DNA of 11,354 bases from Rickettsia typhi (GCA_945878545.1 CAMCTQ010000027.1:1-11354), one strand, 5' to 3'. Shown: positions 1-8,412, numbered from the stretch's first letter. Translations and numbers: made by a program. Notes: generated by a model from the sequence alone, not told the origin.

Positions 1-783
1 TTAATTCAAAAAGGTGAAAGGCAATCTGCCAGAGCTAAAAAAGAAATGATTGAAGCAAATTTGCGCTTAGTTATTTCGATTGCCAAAAAATATGCAAATA
101 GAGGGTTGCAGTTCTTAGACCTTATCCAAGAAGGAAACATTGGGTTAATGAAAGCAGTAGATAAATTCGAATATAGTAGAGGTTTTAAGTTCTCCACTTA
201 TGCCACGTGGTGGATACGTCAGGCTATTACAAGGTCTATTGCAGACCAAGCGCGTACAATCCGCATTCCCGTGCATATGATTGAGACAATTAACAAAATT
301 ATTCGTACTTCAAGGCAAATGCTGAGTGAACTTGGGTATGAACCTACTCCTGTTGAGATTGCAGCACGCCTTTCGATGCCTGTTGATAAAGTAAGGAAGG
401 TAATGAAAATTGCGAAAGAACCAGTGAGTCTAGAAAACCCTGTTGGAGATGAGGATGGTAGTTACCTTGGTGATTTTATTGAAGATAAAAATGCTGTTTT
501 ACCAATTGACGCAGCAATTCAATCAAATTTAAGGGAAACTACCACAAGGATTTTATCAAGCCTTACACCTCGCGAGGAAAGAGTGCTCCGAATGAGATTT
601 GGTATTGGTATGAATACCGACCATACCTTGGAAGAAGTAGGTCAGCAATTCCATGTTACTAGAGAGAGAATTAGGCAAATCGAAGCAAAGGCTTTGCGTA
701 AACTAAAACACCCAACTAGATCCAAAAAAATGCGTAGTTTTTTGAATGGTTCTAGTAAATCACAGAGTAATGTTAGTGAATGA
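1..783 (+). CDS. rpoD: RNA polymerase sigma factor RpoD (sigma-70), C-terminal part, 5' truncated by window edge
   Basis: The frame is open from the first base, so the true start lies upstream; 260 codons and a TGA stop are present. The product is the primary sigma factor, which directs core RNA polymerase to housekeeping promoters. The fragment begins near the end of region 1.2 and contains region 2.1-2.2 ([34 protein letters not shown]). Region 2.3-2.4 follows ([20 protein letters not shown]) and melts and reads the -10 element. Next come region 3 ([15 protein letters not shown]) and region 4 with its helix-turn-helix for the -35 element ([20 protein letters not shown]). It ends with the usual KALRKLKHP plus a short Ser/Lys-rich tail. 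The match to housekeeping sigma factors is close throughout, which separates it from RpoH. The first internal ATG (position 46) lies within region 2.1 and is not the start. Confidence 0.97.
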   Translation, partial: LIQKGERQSARAKKEMIEANLRLVISIAKKYANRGLQFLDLIQEGNIGLMKAVDKFEYSRGFKFSTYATWWIRQAITRSIADQARTIRIPVHMIETINKIIRTSRQMLSELGYEPTPVEIAARLSMPVDKVRKVMKIAKEPVSLENPVGDEDGSYLGDFIEDKNAVLPIDAAIQSNLRETTTRILSSLTPREERVLRMRFGIGMNTDHTLEEVGQQFHVTRERIRQIEAKALRKLKHPTRSKKMRSFLNGSSKSQSNVSE

Positions 784-803
784 GATGGTCTAATTAAATC
801 TAG

Positions 804-821
804 TGAGATTGTGACATCTCA
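804..821 (+). other. Short hairpin downstream of rpoD (possible weak terminator)
   Basis: TGAGAT (804-809) and ATCTCA (816-821) form a perfect 6-bp stem with a 6-nt loop, 20 nt after the rpoD stop. No run of T follows, so it is a poor intrinsic terminator. I see no good promoter between it and waaA at 881, so rpoD transcripts may read into the lipid A genes. The role is uncertain. Confidence 0.3.
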
Positions 822-880
822 AGGCATCGTCTTACTGGATTTATGGAAATGATAATCACAGCATTTTAGAAAAACACAAA

Positions 881-2164
881 ATGAACATTTTCTCGTTATA
901 CAACTTAGCTAATATCATTCTATTCCCTTTTTATATTGTGCTACTTTTGGTAAGAGTCGTAAAGGGCAAAGAAAACTTAAAATCTTTAAAAAGTCGGTTT
1001 GCCATTTATACAGCAAAAAGAAAAAAGAAAAAACTGATTTGGGTTCATGCAGCAAGTGTCGGCGAGTCTATTATAGCAATGAATCTTGTCAATGAATTGA
1101 AAAAAAAATATAAAGACCTAGATTTTCTTGTTACAACAGGTACCCTGTCCTCAGCAAATATCATAAATAAATGGTTACCAGCTGGAGTGTATCATGAATT
1201 TACACCACTTGATAATTTATTTGTAGTTAGGAGGTTTTATAAATATTGGCAACCAGATCTTGGAATATTTATTGAATCTGATATTTGGCCTACATTAGTT
1301 AGTTGCTCAGCTCAAAAGTGTAAATTACTACTTTTAAATGCTAGATTATCGGACAAGTCCTTTCAAAACTGGCAAAAATTTCCAAAAATATTCAAATTAT
1401 TAACTGATTTTTTTTCCTATATAGCGGTTCAAAGTCAAATTGATTTAGAAAAATATCAGTCTCTTGGTTGCTATAATGCTGAGAATCTGGGTAATCTAAA
1501 ATTTTCTAATAAAGAATTACAAGTAAACACAAAGGAATTAGCTCGTTTAGAAAAGCTATTTAGTGGCAGGAAAATTTTTGTTGCATCTAGTACTCATGAA
1601 GAGGACGAGTCAGTCCTATTAGATGTGATTTGTCAGTTTAAAGAAAAAAAATTATATAACTTCTATCCAATTATTATTTTAAGACATCCAGAAAGAGCTG
1701 CCCAGGTAAGTCTAGTTTGTAGCAAATTGGGACTAACCCATAGTTTAAGGTCATCTAAAATAGACCATAATATTCTGGAAAATGATCTTTACATTGTTGA
1801 TAGTTTTGGTGAATTAGGATTGTTTTATAGTCTATCAGACATTACTTTTATCGGTGGTTCTTTTAAAATAGACAGTCACGTAGGTGGGCATAATTTGCTT
1901 GAACCAGCATATTTTGATAATGTTATTATCTTGGGTCCTAATATGAGTAATTTTCAGAATATAACTGATGAAATGATTGAAAATAAAGCTTGTATACAAA
2001 TTCATGATTCTGAGGAATTAAAAAATCAGATCCTATTTTTTCTTGAAGCAAAGAATCAAAAAATCGGTCAAGAATATGCTGACAATGCAAAGAAATATGT
2101 TAAAACTAGAGAAGAAATCTTGGCCAATTATTTAAAGCGAATAGACATTTTTTTTGATGATTAA
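881..2164 (+). CDS. waaA: 3-deoxy-D-manno-octulosonic acid (Kdo) transferase WaaA/KdtA
   Basis: This is a glycosyltransferase (GT30 family) that moves Kdo from CMP-Kdo onto the tetraacylated lipid A precursor at the inner face of the cytoplasmic membrane. At 427 residues it has the usual family length. An N-terminal hydrophobic anchor (about 8-28) is followed by WVHAASVGE (54-62), whose Glu62 matches the family's catalytic base. Other family marks are GIFIESDIWP, LLLLNARLSDKSF, SSTHEEDE (the motif before the nucleotide-sugar site), RHPER and GGHNLLEPAYF with LGPNMSNF near the C terminus. No convincing Shine-Dalgarno precedes the ATG, but the N terminus aligns with relatives from here. The gene is the first of an overlapping trio with lpxK and lpxL. 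Whether the enzyme adds one or two Kdo residues cannot be told from sequence. Confidence 0.95.
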   Translation: MNIFSLYNLANIILFPFYIVLLLVRVVKGKENLKSLKSRFAIYTAKRKKKKLIWVHAASVGESIIAMNLVNELKKKYKDLDFLVTTGTLSSANIINKWLPAGVYHEFTPLDNLFVVRRFYKYWQPDLGIFIESDIWPTLVSCSAQKCKLLLLNARLSDKSFQNWQKFPKIFKLLTDFFSYIAVQSQIDLEKYQSLGCYNAENLGNLKFSNKELQVNTKELARLEKLFSGRKIFVASSTHEEDESVLLDVICQFKEKKLYNFYPIIILRHPERAAQVSLVCSKLGLTHSLRSSKIDHNILENDLYIVDSFGELGLFYSLSDITFIGGSFKIDSHVGGHNLLEPAYFDNVIILGPNMSNFQNITDEMIENKACIQIHDSEELKNQILFFLEAKNQKIGQEYADNAKKYVKTREEILANYLKRIDIFFDD

Positions 2165-3146
2165 ACTAAAGTATCCTAATTTTTGGTTCAAACGGAACTG
2201 GCTTTCATTTGTAATGATGCCTTTTTCTTGGATATATATCTTTCTTGGTTTTTTGCGGACTAAAGCTACTCAAGAAATAAGATTGTCTCAAAAAGTCATT
2301 TGTGTTGGAAATATAACATTAGGTGGAAGTGGTAAAACTCAAGTTGTTGCTTGGCTAGCGCGGGTACTAAAGCAACAAAAAATTTCATTTGTAATAATCA
2401 CAAAAGCTTATAAATCAGAACTTAAGGTAGCGAGGTTAGTTGAAGAGACCGACGTTGCAAAAGAAGTAGGGGATGAATCAATAATGCTCAGGGAGTACGG
2501 CTGTGTAATAGCTGCAAAAAGAATTAAATATGCTTTGCCATTAATCAATCAGATCAATCCTAGAGTGGTGATTTTAGACGACGGTATGCAAAATCCATTG
2601 TTAAAAAAAGATTTGCAAATTTTGGCTATTGATTCGCTGAGTGGTATAGGGAATAATATGATTTTTCCTTCTGGACCTTTAAGAGAAAGTATGGCTACTG
2701 GTTTAGCAAAATCTGATTTTATTTTTATGATTGGTAATAATCAATGTAAAGATTTTAACTTAATTCAGAATATTAATTTAAGTCAAAAACCATACTTTAA
2801 GGCTAGCATTAAATTAAGAGAAGACTTAGATCAAAATATTGAGTATATCGCTTTTGCTGGTATTGCGAATCCAGAAAAATTTTATTTATTATTGTCACAA
2901 AATAATTTTAAAATTAAACAACATATCTCATTCGGAGATCATCATAATTACTCGAATAATGATATAAGAAGGCTAGTTGACTTAGCAAAATTAAATAATT
3001 GTTCTTTGATTACTACAGAGAAAGATTACGTAAAAATGGATAGTAAATATAAAGACTTAATAACGTGTGCTAAGGTTAATCTTCAGTTCGAAAATGAGCA
3101 AAAATGTATAGATTTAATATATGAAAAGTTATTCCAAAAAAATTAG
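2157..3146 (+). CDS. lpxK: Tetraacyldisaccharide 4'-kinase LpxK
   Basis: LpxK phosphorylates the 4' position of the tetraacyldisaccharide 1-phosphate to give lipid IVA, at the inner face of the membrane. From the ATG at 2157 the protein has 329 residues; a TTG one codon upstream (2154) is in frame but less likely. An N-terminal hydrophobic segment (about 16-33) precedes the P-loop (VGNITLGGSGKT, 50-61). GDES (105-108) matches the family's GDE motif, and LDDGMQ (140-145) matches the conserved DDG motif. FGDHHNY (259-265) and TTEKDYVK (286-293) follow, the latter corresponding to the usual TTEKDAVK. The start overlaps the end of waaA by 8 bp and the end overlaps lpxL by 26 bp, which suggests translational coupling in one operon. 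No separate ribosome binding site is obvious. Confidence 0.95.
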   Translation: MIKLKYPNFWFKRNWLSFVMMPFSWIYIFLGFLRTKATQEIRLSQKVICVGNITLGGSGKTQVVAWLARVLKQQKISFVIITKAYKSELKVARLVEETDVAKEVGDESIMLREYGCVIAAKRIKYALPLINQINPRVVILDDGMQNPLLKKDLQILAIDSLSGIGNNMIFPSGPLRESMATGLAKSDFIFMIGNNQCKDFNLIQNINLSQKPYFKASIKLREDLDQNIEYIAFAGIANPEKFYLLLSQNNFKIKQHISFGDHHNYSNNDIRRLVDLAKLNNCSLITTEKDYVKMDSKYKDLITCAKVNLQFENEQKCIDLIYEKLFQKN

Positions 3147-4002
3147 ACATATTATTGAATATGTCTTTTTTGAGTTATTTATAAAAATCATGAAAATCAT
3201 AGGGTTTAAGAATTCTGTAGTTTTTTGTAGTTTTATTGCAAGATCTTTTGGACCATATCTTAAGGTTAGTAAAATAGCAGAAAAAAACTTAAATAAGGCC
3301 TTTGAAAAGAAAATGGATATAACAAAAATCATCCCACAAATATGGGATAATTTTGGTAAATATATTGGTGAGTACCCTTTTATCAATGAATTATCTGATA
3401 AGGAAATGCAATCAATGTTTGTTATGGAGGGAATGGAGAACGTTAAATCTTATCAAGACAAGCAAGAGCCATTTCTACTTTTTTTAGCGCATCAAGCAAA
3501 TTGGGATTTTGTCATAAGGCATATAACTGATATTTATCCTAAGTTTGCTATTATTTATCGGAAAGCGAATAATCCTTATGTTGATAAAGAAATCCTTCAA
3601 ACACGCGCTAGAGATAAGAATGTGCTCATGATAGCCAAAGGACCAAGTGGAGCTAAAGGTCTAGTTCGAGCAATAAAAAGTGGCTATTCAATAGCTATGC
3701 TTGTTGATCAAAAAATGAATGATGGTATTGAGGTGCCATTTTTTGGTAGACCTGCAATGACAGCAAATGCTATTGCTAAACTAAGTCTACAATATAATTA
3801 TCCGATAATACCATGTCAATTGGTGCGGACTAAAGACAGCCATTTTAAGGCTATTCTTCATCCAGAGATAAAATATGAAACTACTACCGACAAGGATAAA
3901 GATATTTATAATATAATGTTACGTATTAACCAAACATTGGAGCAATGGATTAAAGAGAATCCTTCGCAATGGTTTTGGTTTCATAATAGATGGAAAGATT
4001 AG
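3121..4002 (+). CDS. lpxL: Lipid A biosynthesis late acyltransferase (LpxL/HtrB family)
   Basis: This is a member of the lysophospholipid acyltransferase-like family that adds a secondary acyl chain from acyl-ACP to Kdo-lipid IVA. At 293 residues it is near the family's usual length of about 300. The catalytic HX4D motif is present as LAHQANWD (His124, Asp129). Downstream family marks are the IIYRKANNPYVD and RARDKNVLMIAK segments, SIAMLVDQKMNDG (the conserved DQ block), VPFFGRPAMTA and the C-terminal PSQWFWFHNRWK. A hydrophobic N terminus (about 12-45) fits membrane association. It starts inside lpxK with a 26-bp overlap and no ribosome binding site, so coupling with lpxK is likely. LpxL and LpxM/LpxJ-type enzymes cannot be separated with certainty by eye; placement next to waaA and lpxK favours LpxL. 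Confidence 0.88.
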   Translation: MKSYSKKIRHIIEYVFFELFIKIMKIIGFKNSVVFCSFIARSFGPYLKVSKIAEKNLNKAFEKKMDITKIIPQIWDNFGKYIGEYPFINELSDKEMQSMFVMEGMENVKSYQDKQEPFLLFLAHQANWDFVIRHITDIYPKFAIIYRKANNPYVDKEILQTRARDKNVLMIAKGPSGAKGLVRAIKSGYSIAMLVDQKMNDGIEVPFFGRPAMTANAIAKLSLQYNYPIIPCQLVRTKDSHFKAILHPEIKYETTTDKDKDIYNIMLRINQTLEQWIKENPSQWFWFHNRWKD

Positions 4003-4005
4003 TCA

Positions 4006-4053
4006 ATTCGTCAAAAGTTATTTTTGCTACGCAAGAAAATACTTTTGACGAGT
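4006..4053. terminator. Long hairpin between convergent lpxL and rplS (probable bidirectional terminator)
   Basis: TCGTCAAAAGT (4008-4018) and ACTTTTGACGA (4041-4051) are perfect 11-nt inverted repeats. One G-U and one A-U pair extend them to 4006/4053. After a 2x2 mismatch, a further T-rich/A-rich inner stem can form. The hairpin begins just after the lpxL stop and lies about 50 bp beyond the rplS stop on the other strand, the place expected for a shared transcription end. No long T-run follows on either strand, so efficiency is uncertain. Confidence 0.6.
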
Positions 4054-4100
4054 GTAATCATGATTTTGGTTCAAAATCTCTTCAGACATCTTTAGGTAGT

Positions 4101-4478
4101 TTATTTCTTCTTCGTATAAGACATTTTTTCTTTAATACGCGCTGCTTTACCACTTAAGCCTCTTAAGTAAAATAATTTAGCACGACGTACGACACCACGT
4201 TTTACAACATCAATTTTATTAACAATAGGTGAGTATGTCATAAATCTTCTTTCCACGCCTTCTCCATGACTAACTTTGCGAACAACAAAAGATGAAGTAA
4301 TGCCTCTGTTTCGTTTTGCTATCACAACGCCCTCATAAGTTTGAAGTCTTTCAGTGGTGCCATCTATAACTCTAACACTTACAGAAACTGTGTCTCCTGC
4401 TCTAAAATCAGGTATTTTTTTATTCTGAAGTAGATTTGCAATTTGATCTCTATCGTATTGCTCAATTAAATTTTCCAT
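4101..4478 (-). CDS. rplS: 50S ribosomal protein L19
   Basis: L19 sits at the 30S-50S interface of the large subunit. The protein shows the family core: [20 protein letters not shown], then [54 protein letters not shown] and [14 protein letters not shown], ending in a Lys-rich tail. I chose the ATG at 4478 (125 residues). The resulting N terminus ([13 protein letters not shown]) lines up in length with Rickettsia L19, and a GGAA sits 6 nt upstream. In-frame ATGs at 4490 and 4505 would add 4 or 9 residues (MVIIIMERK). The one at 4505 has an AAGG 4 nt before it, so it cannot be excluded. The gene follows trmD on the same strand, the conserved bacterial order; rpsP and rimM, which often precede trmD, are absent here. 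Confidence 0.95.
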   Translation of the reverse strand: MENLIEQYDRDQIANLLQNKKIPDFRAGDTVSVSVRVIDGTTERLQTYEGVVIAKRNRGITSSFVVRKVSHGEGVERRFMTYSPIVNKIDVVKRGVVRRAKLFYLRGLSGKAARIKEKMSYTKKK

Positions 4479-4501
4479 TTTTCGTTCCATAATTATAATT
4501 A

Positions 4502-4558
4502 CCATGTGGCCTTAAAACCTTAGTCAACTGATTATTCATGACTAATATGAGAACATGG
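4502..4558 (-). other. Nested inverted repeats in the trmD-rplS spacer
   Basis: In the spacer between trmD and rplS, TTAGTCA (4520-4526) pairs with TGACTAA (4539-4545) around a 12-nt loop. An outer pair, CCATGT (4502-4507) with ACATGG (4553-4558), can enclose it. The outer arm covers the upstream candidate start codon of rplS (4505). It may influence L19 expression or mark mRNA processing; this is inference from pairing only. Confidence 0.4.
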
Positions 4559-4563
4559 GCGAT

Positions 4564-5262
4564 TTATTTTAATAAATCTGGTCTTAGTTTTTTTGTAATT
4601 TGCATCGATTGATCTTGTTTCCATTTTTCAATCTCACGATGATTGCCTGCCAGCAAAACTTCTGGGACTTTTCTACCGCGCCAAATTGATGGTTTGGTAT
4701 AAAGTGGATGTTCAAGCATTTTTTTGCCGCCATCTTCCCTTTCAAATGATTCTTCTTTAAGAGTATCCTGGTTTGCAAGTACACCAGGTAGTAATCTTAT
4801 AACACTGTCTAGAATTACGTTAGCAGCAACTTCCCCTCCAGATAGAATGTAGTCACCTACACTAATCTGTTGGGCATTATACTCGTCAATTACTCTTTCG
4901 TCAATCCCTTCAAATCTTCCGCATAAAATAATTATTTTTTTTTGTTTGCTAATTCTATGTGCAAATTCTTGATCAAGCAATTTTCCCCTTGGAGAAGGAT
5001 AATAAATAGTAGCGTCCGGTGTTTCTAATAACGCCTTATCCAAGGCAGAGCCAATGACATCAGGTCGCATTATTAAGCCATTACCTCCTCCGCACGCTTC
5101 ATCATCAACATTTTTGTGTTTTGTTAGGCCAAAATCCCTAATATTAATAATATCATAAGACCAGATCTTCTTTGCAAGAGCTCTGCCAGCTAGAGAGTAC
5201 CCTAAAGATCCAGGAAACATTTCTGGAAATAAAGTAAGAATGCTGACGTGAAAATGACTCAT
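4564..5262 (-). CDS. trmD: tRNA (guanine-37-N1)-methyltransferase TrmD
   Basis: TrmD is a SPOUT-class methyltransferase. It uses S-adenosylmethionine to form m1G37 next to the anticodon of tRNAs such as tRNA-Pro, which prevents frameshifting. At 232 residues it has normal length. The N terminus ([20 protein letters not shown]) is typical, followed by [20 protein letters not shown] and GLIMRPDV (62-69). The trefoil-knot cofactor site is clear: YYPSPRG (87-93), [12 protein letters not shown] (113-124) and [12 protein letters not shown] (133-144). The C-terminal tRNA-binding part has [14 protein letters not shown] (195-208). The linker after SF (172-173) reads [10 protein letters not shown] instead of the shorter GLL-type segment seen in most bacteria; I recall a similar extension in Rickettsia. 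It is co-directional with rplS, and a tRNA-Pro gene, a typical substrate, lies just upstream on the other strand. Confidence 0.96.
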   Translation of the reverse strand: MSHFHVSILTLFPEMFPGSLGYSLAGRALAKKIWSYDIINIRDFGLTKHKNVDDEACGGGNGLIMRPDVIGSALDKALLETPDATIYYPSPRGKLLDQEFAHRISKQKKIIILCGRFEGIDERVIDEYNAQQISVGDYILSGGEVAANVILDSVIRLLPGVLANQDTLKEESFEREDGGKKMLEHPLYTKPSIWRGRKVPEVLLAGNHREIEKWKQDQSMQITKKLRPDLLK

Positions 5263-5291
5263 TTTATATTTTGTTATTGTCTAAAATGGCG

Positions 5292-5320
5292 ATTATAACA
5301 TAGAGTAGGAGCACTTGGAA
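5292..5320 (-). promoter_or_regulatory. Probable sigma-70 promoter for trmD-rplS
   Basis: On the minus strand a perfect -10 hexamer TATAAT (5297-5292) lies 17 bp from TTCCAA (5320-5315), a weak -35. The implied start near 5285 gives a leader of about 22 nt before the trmD ATG at 5262. No other good -10 box was seen in this spacer on that strand. Confidence 0.5.
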
Positions 5321-5354
5321 CTTGAATATTTTAGCAAGATTACATAAATTCTTA

Positions 5355-5383
5355 TTGCTTTAAATGCTTCAGTAGTTTATATA
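5355..5383 (+). promoter_or_regulatory. Possible promoter for tRNA-Pro
   Basis: TTGCTT (5355-5360), a 17-bp gap and TATATA (5378-5383; overlapping TATAAA at 5380) precede the tRNA by about 25 bp, a fitting distance for a short precursor leader. Each hexamer is only a partial match, so this is tentative. Confidence 0.35.
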
Positions 5384-5408
5384 AATTAGTAGTGGTCTTT
5401 ATTTATTT

Positions 5409-5485
<77 letters not shown>

Positions 5486-5519
5486 TATGAACAAGAAGTT
5501 TATCACCTAGATTTCTGTA

Positions 5520-5548
5520 TTAGCATTAATAACTAGCAATTCTATAAT
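5520..5548 (+). promoter_or_regulatory. Candidate promoter for the symporter-kinase gene
   Basis: TTAGCA (5520-5525, four of six to TTGACA), a 17-bp gap and a perfect TATAAT (5543-5548) lie about 85 bp before the ATG at 5632. A second TATAAT at 5594-5599 has only a poor -35 (TTTTTA, 17 bp upstream). Either could serve. The 146-bp spacer between the tRNA and the gene holds nothing else that I recognise. Confidence 0.4.
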
Positions 5549-5631
5549 TAAATTCAACTTACCTATTGTGTTTTTATGATATTTTATTTAACCTATAATT
5601 GAACAGTTTAAATAAATATACATAAAATAAA

Positions 5632-8412
5632 ATGTCATACAATATAGATAATATTATTTTTATTGGTTTTCTAGCCGCTAACCTTTTAGTGGGGTTATTC
5701 TACAGCAGAAACGTCAAAGATATACGCGAATATGCTATCGGCAAGCAGAATTTTTCAAGCATAGCTATTGCGACAACTATTGCGGCAACTTGGATTGGCG
5801 GGGGAGTTTTATCACAAACAATTACAGAAACATACAAACAAGGTCTTTATTTTATTATCCCTGTATTTGGAGATTCGCTGGTATTACTAGTGGTAGGCTA
5901 TTTTCTAGCTCCCCGTATGGCAGAGTTTTTAGGTACGCTTTCTATTGGCGAGGCGATGAGCAATTTATATGGCAAAAATATAAGAATAATTACCACATTA
6001 ATTGGTATAATAAGTTGTATTGGTGCAGTTGCTGTCCAATTTAAGGTCTCATCGACAATACTGCAATTATTGTTTAATGTTTCAAGTTATTATGCAGTGT
6101 TAATGAGTGCTATAATAGTTGTTCTATATTCTAGTATCGGTGGTATTAAGGCAGTAACATTTACTGATGTTGTACAAATTTTTACTTTTGCTACTGTTAT
6201 ACCTATTATATCTTTTATAATTTGGGGTACTCTGGACGATCCACACAAAGTATATTTAGTTATCACAGAAAACCCATTGTTTGATTACAAACAAGTATTT
6301 AATTTCTATAATCCTAAGCTTTTAGACTCCTTTTTGCTTTTTTTGTTTTTTATTATCCCGACTTTGGAGCCAGCTATTTTTCAAAGAATATCTATGGCAA
6401 AAAATACTGTGCAAATAAGGAAGTCCTTCATCACCGCCTCTTTCATATGTCTTGCTATCTCATTAATAATATGCTGGATTGGCATTCTACTTCTTGCTGA
6501 AAATAAAGATTTAGAACCAAATACTCTCCTACCACATATTATAAATAATTATAGCTATACAGGGTTAAAAGGATTAATAGCTATAGGGATTATGGCTGTT
6601 ATTATGTCAACGGCTGATTCTTATATTAACTCTGCAGCTGTTTTATTTGCTTATGATTTTTGTAAACCGCTTGGTATTAGATGGGTTACAAATAACCAAC
6701 TTACCTTATCTCGGATTTCTGCAGTTCTTATAGGTGTTGTTGCCTATTTTTTAGCTTTTAACACAAAAAGTATACTGGATATAACCTTCCTTATATGGGG
6801 ATCGTATATGCCAATAATTTCAGTTCCTTTATTGTTAGCAATTTTGGGTTTTCGTAGTACATCCAAAGCGGTGTTAATAGGTATGAGTGCAGGTGTGGGT
6901 ACCATTTTCATATTTAATTTATTTGATTTCAAAATTAACAGTACTATTCCTGCAATGATTGCAAATATTGTTTTTTTTATGGGAAGCCATTATTTATTAG
7001 CTCAAACAGGTGGATGGGTTGGTATTGCAAATAAAGAACCCTTAGACAACGCAAGACAAGATCGTAAAAGAAGAATTCATAATTTGATTAGTGCTCTCAA
7101 AAATTTTAATTTTATTAGTTTTTGTCAAAGTAATGTTCCGCAAAAAGAAGTTATTTATACATCTTTTGGTGTTTTTTGTATTATTTCAATTTTTTCTACT
7201 ATGTACTCGCTACCGCTAGATATTCGTGAACAATATAAAGTAATCCTAGAATATATGTATCATTTTGTTTTAGTATCGTCAGCTGTATTTCTAACTTATC
7301 CAGCTTGGCCTCTGACCTTTAAAAATAAAAAATTTATAGCTATATTTTGGAACATAGGGATTTTTTCTATTTTAGTGTGCATAGCTGGGCTTTTGGTCGT
7401 AATCAGCAATTTTGCTCAATTTCAATTAATGATTTTTATACTCAATTTATTAGTATTATCTATTTTGCTTAGATGGCAAGTTGCGTTGGGTTTTATTTTT
7501 ACTGGTGTATTTATTAGTATCCAATCTTTCAAATGGTATATGGGAATTGACCAACTTCCCAGTGGTATAGATAATTTACAATTTAAAATAATGTATTCTT
7601 TGCTTTTGATAAGCAGTATATTATTAGCCTTCCTAAAACCCAAACAAGAACAATATGAACTAACTGAGCAAAAGGTTGATCACCTTAGTACTCAAATGCG
7701 TGATATGGATAAGGAATTAGAAAAATCAATTGAGATTAAAAATGAGTTTTTGCGTAATCTGGAGCATGAGGCGCGTACCCCTATTGTTGGCATTACCACT
7801 ATGGGCCAGGTTTTATGGGATAATTATGATATGCTTACGGATGAACAAAGACGCAAAGCTGCAGAAGAGATAGGAAAAAGTTCTCTGCGTTTAGAAAGTT
7901 TAGTGAATAATATGATTGATGTATCTAAACTTTCGAACGTCAATTATGTATTAGATAAAAAACAGATAAATTTAAGTGTCTTAATATATGAGCGTTTGGA
8001 TAACTGCAAAAAATTATATTTAGATGGTAAGGAACTGGAATTTATCTGTGATATAGAAGATGATGTATTAGTAAGCTGTGACGAGCATTATATTATCTCA
8101 ACACTGGATAATTTGATTATAAATTCTATTTCCTATAGCACAGATGGGAAAATTACTATTAAACTTATCAAAGATCAAAACAGAGTTGAATTTAGCATTG
8201 CTGACGAAGGAATAGGGATACCGGAAGAAGAATTACACTCGATTTTTGGAGCGTTCATAACTAGTTCTAGGACTAAAACTCCAGCGGGTGGCCGTGGTGT
8301 AGGGCTTGCTTTGTGTAAAAGTGTTATTGAAGCTCATCAAGGGCAGATTTGGTGCAGAAGTAATGGCAAAAAAGGTTCTAAGTTTGCGTTTATACTGCCA
8401 TACACCGGCTAA
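5632..8412 (+). CDS. Sodium:solute symporter-histidine kinase fusion sensor (CbrA-like architecture)
   Basis: This is a 926-residue membrane protein. Residues 1 to about 460 form a sodium:solute symporter (SSS/SLC5) domain with many hydrophobic helices, the family signature SSIGGIKAVTFTDVVQ (167-182) and MSTADSYINS (325-334), where related transporters bind sodium. Six further hydrophobic segments (about 507-524, 543-560, 569-590, 597-612, 615-631, 651-668) may correspond to a STAC-like linker. A charged helix or coiled coil follows (about 672-705). The kinase core has an H box FLRNLEHEARTP with His712, an N box NLIINSISYS (827-836), G1 box DEGIGIP (858-864) and G2 box GGRGVGLAL (886-894). 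No PAS and no receiver domain is seen. It probably senses or gates on a solute and phosphorylates a separate response regulator that is not in the window. Ligand and partner are unknown. The ATG lacks a Shine-Dalgarno site. Confidence 0.9.
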   Translation: MSYNIDNIIFIGFLAANLLVGLFYSRNVKDIREYAIGKQNFSSIAIATTIAATWIGGGVLSQTITETYKQGLYFIIPVFGDSLVLLVVGYFLAPRMAEFLGTLSIGEAMSNLYGKNIRIITTLIGIISCIGAVAVQFKVSSTILQLLFNVSSYYAVLMSAIIVVLYSSIGGIKAVTFTDVVQIFTFATVIPIISFIIWGTLDDPHKVYLVITENPLFDYKQVFNFYNPKLLDSFLLFLFFIIPTLEPAIFQRISMAKNTVQIRKSFITASFICLAISLIICWIGILLLAENKDLEPNTLLPHIINNYSYTGLKGLIAIGIMAVIMSTADSYINSAAVLFAYDFCKPLGIRWVTNNQLTLSRISAVLIGVVAYFLAFNTKSILDITFLIWGSYMPIISVPLLLAILGFRSTSKAVLIGMSAGVGTIFIFNLFDFKINSTIPAMIANIVFFMGSHYLLAQTGGWVGIANKEPLDNARQDRKRRIHNLISALKNFNFISFCQSNVPQKEVIYTSFGVFCIISIFSTMYSLPLDIREQYKVILEYMYHFVLVSSAVFLTYPAWPLTFKNKKFIAIFWNIGIFSILVCIAGLLVVISNFAQFQLMIFILNLLVLSILLRWQVALGFIFTGVFISIQSFKWYMGIDQLPSGIDNLQFKIMYSLLLISSILLAFLKPKQEQYELTEQKVDHLSTQMRDMDKELEKSIEIKNEFLRNLEHEARTPIVGITTMGQVLWDNYDMLTDEQRRKAAEEIGKSSLRLESLVNNMIDVSKLSNVNYVLDKKQINLSVLIYERLDNCKKLYLDGKELEFICDIEDDVLVSCDEHYIISTLDNLIINSISYSTDGKITIKLIKDQNRVEFSIADEGIGIPEEELHSIFGAFITSSRTKTPAGGRGVGLALCKSVIEAHQGQIWCRSNGKKGSKFAFILPYTG

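Noticed and set aside
6..197. Minus-strand open frame of 63 codons opposite rpoD
   Set aside because: It lies fully opposite conserved sigma factor sequence and shows no recognisable protein features; it is a shadow frame.
3129..3386. Minus-strand open frame of 85 codons opposite lpxL
   Set aside because: It is antisense to the conserved acyltransferase, has low-complexity hydrophobic content from the AT-rich complement, and has no promoter or ribosome binding site.
4479..4563. Internal promoter for rplS using TTGACT and TATAAT on the minus strand
   Set aside because: The two hexamers are 24 bp apart, too far for a sigma-70 promoter.
5790..6044. Alternative-frame 84-codon frame inside the symporter domain
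   Set aside because: It overlaps the clearly conserved SSS coding frame on the same strand and its translation resembles no family I know.
5632..8412. Two separate genes (transporter and kinase) joined by a sequencing error
   Set aside because: The frame is continuous with plausible membrane helices and a coiled coil across the junction, and this domain order is known from CbrA-type sensors, so a real fusion is more likely.
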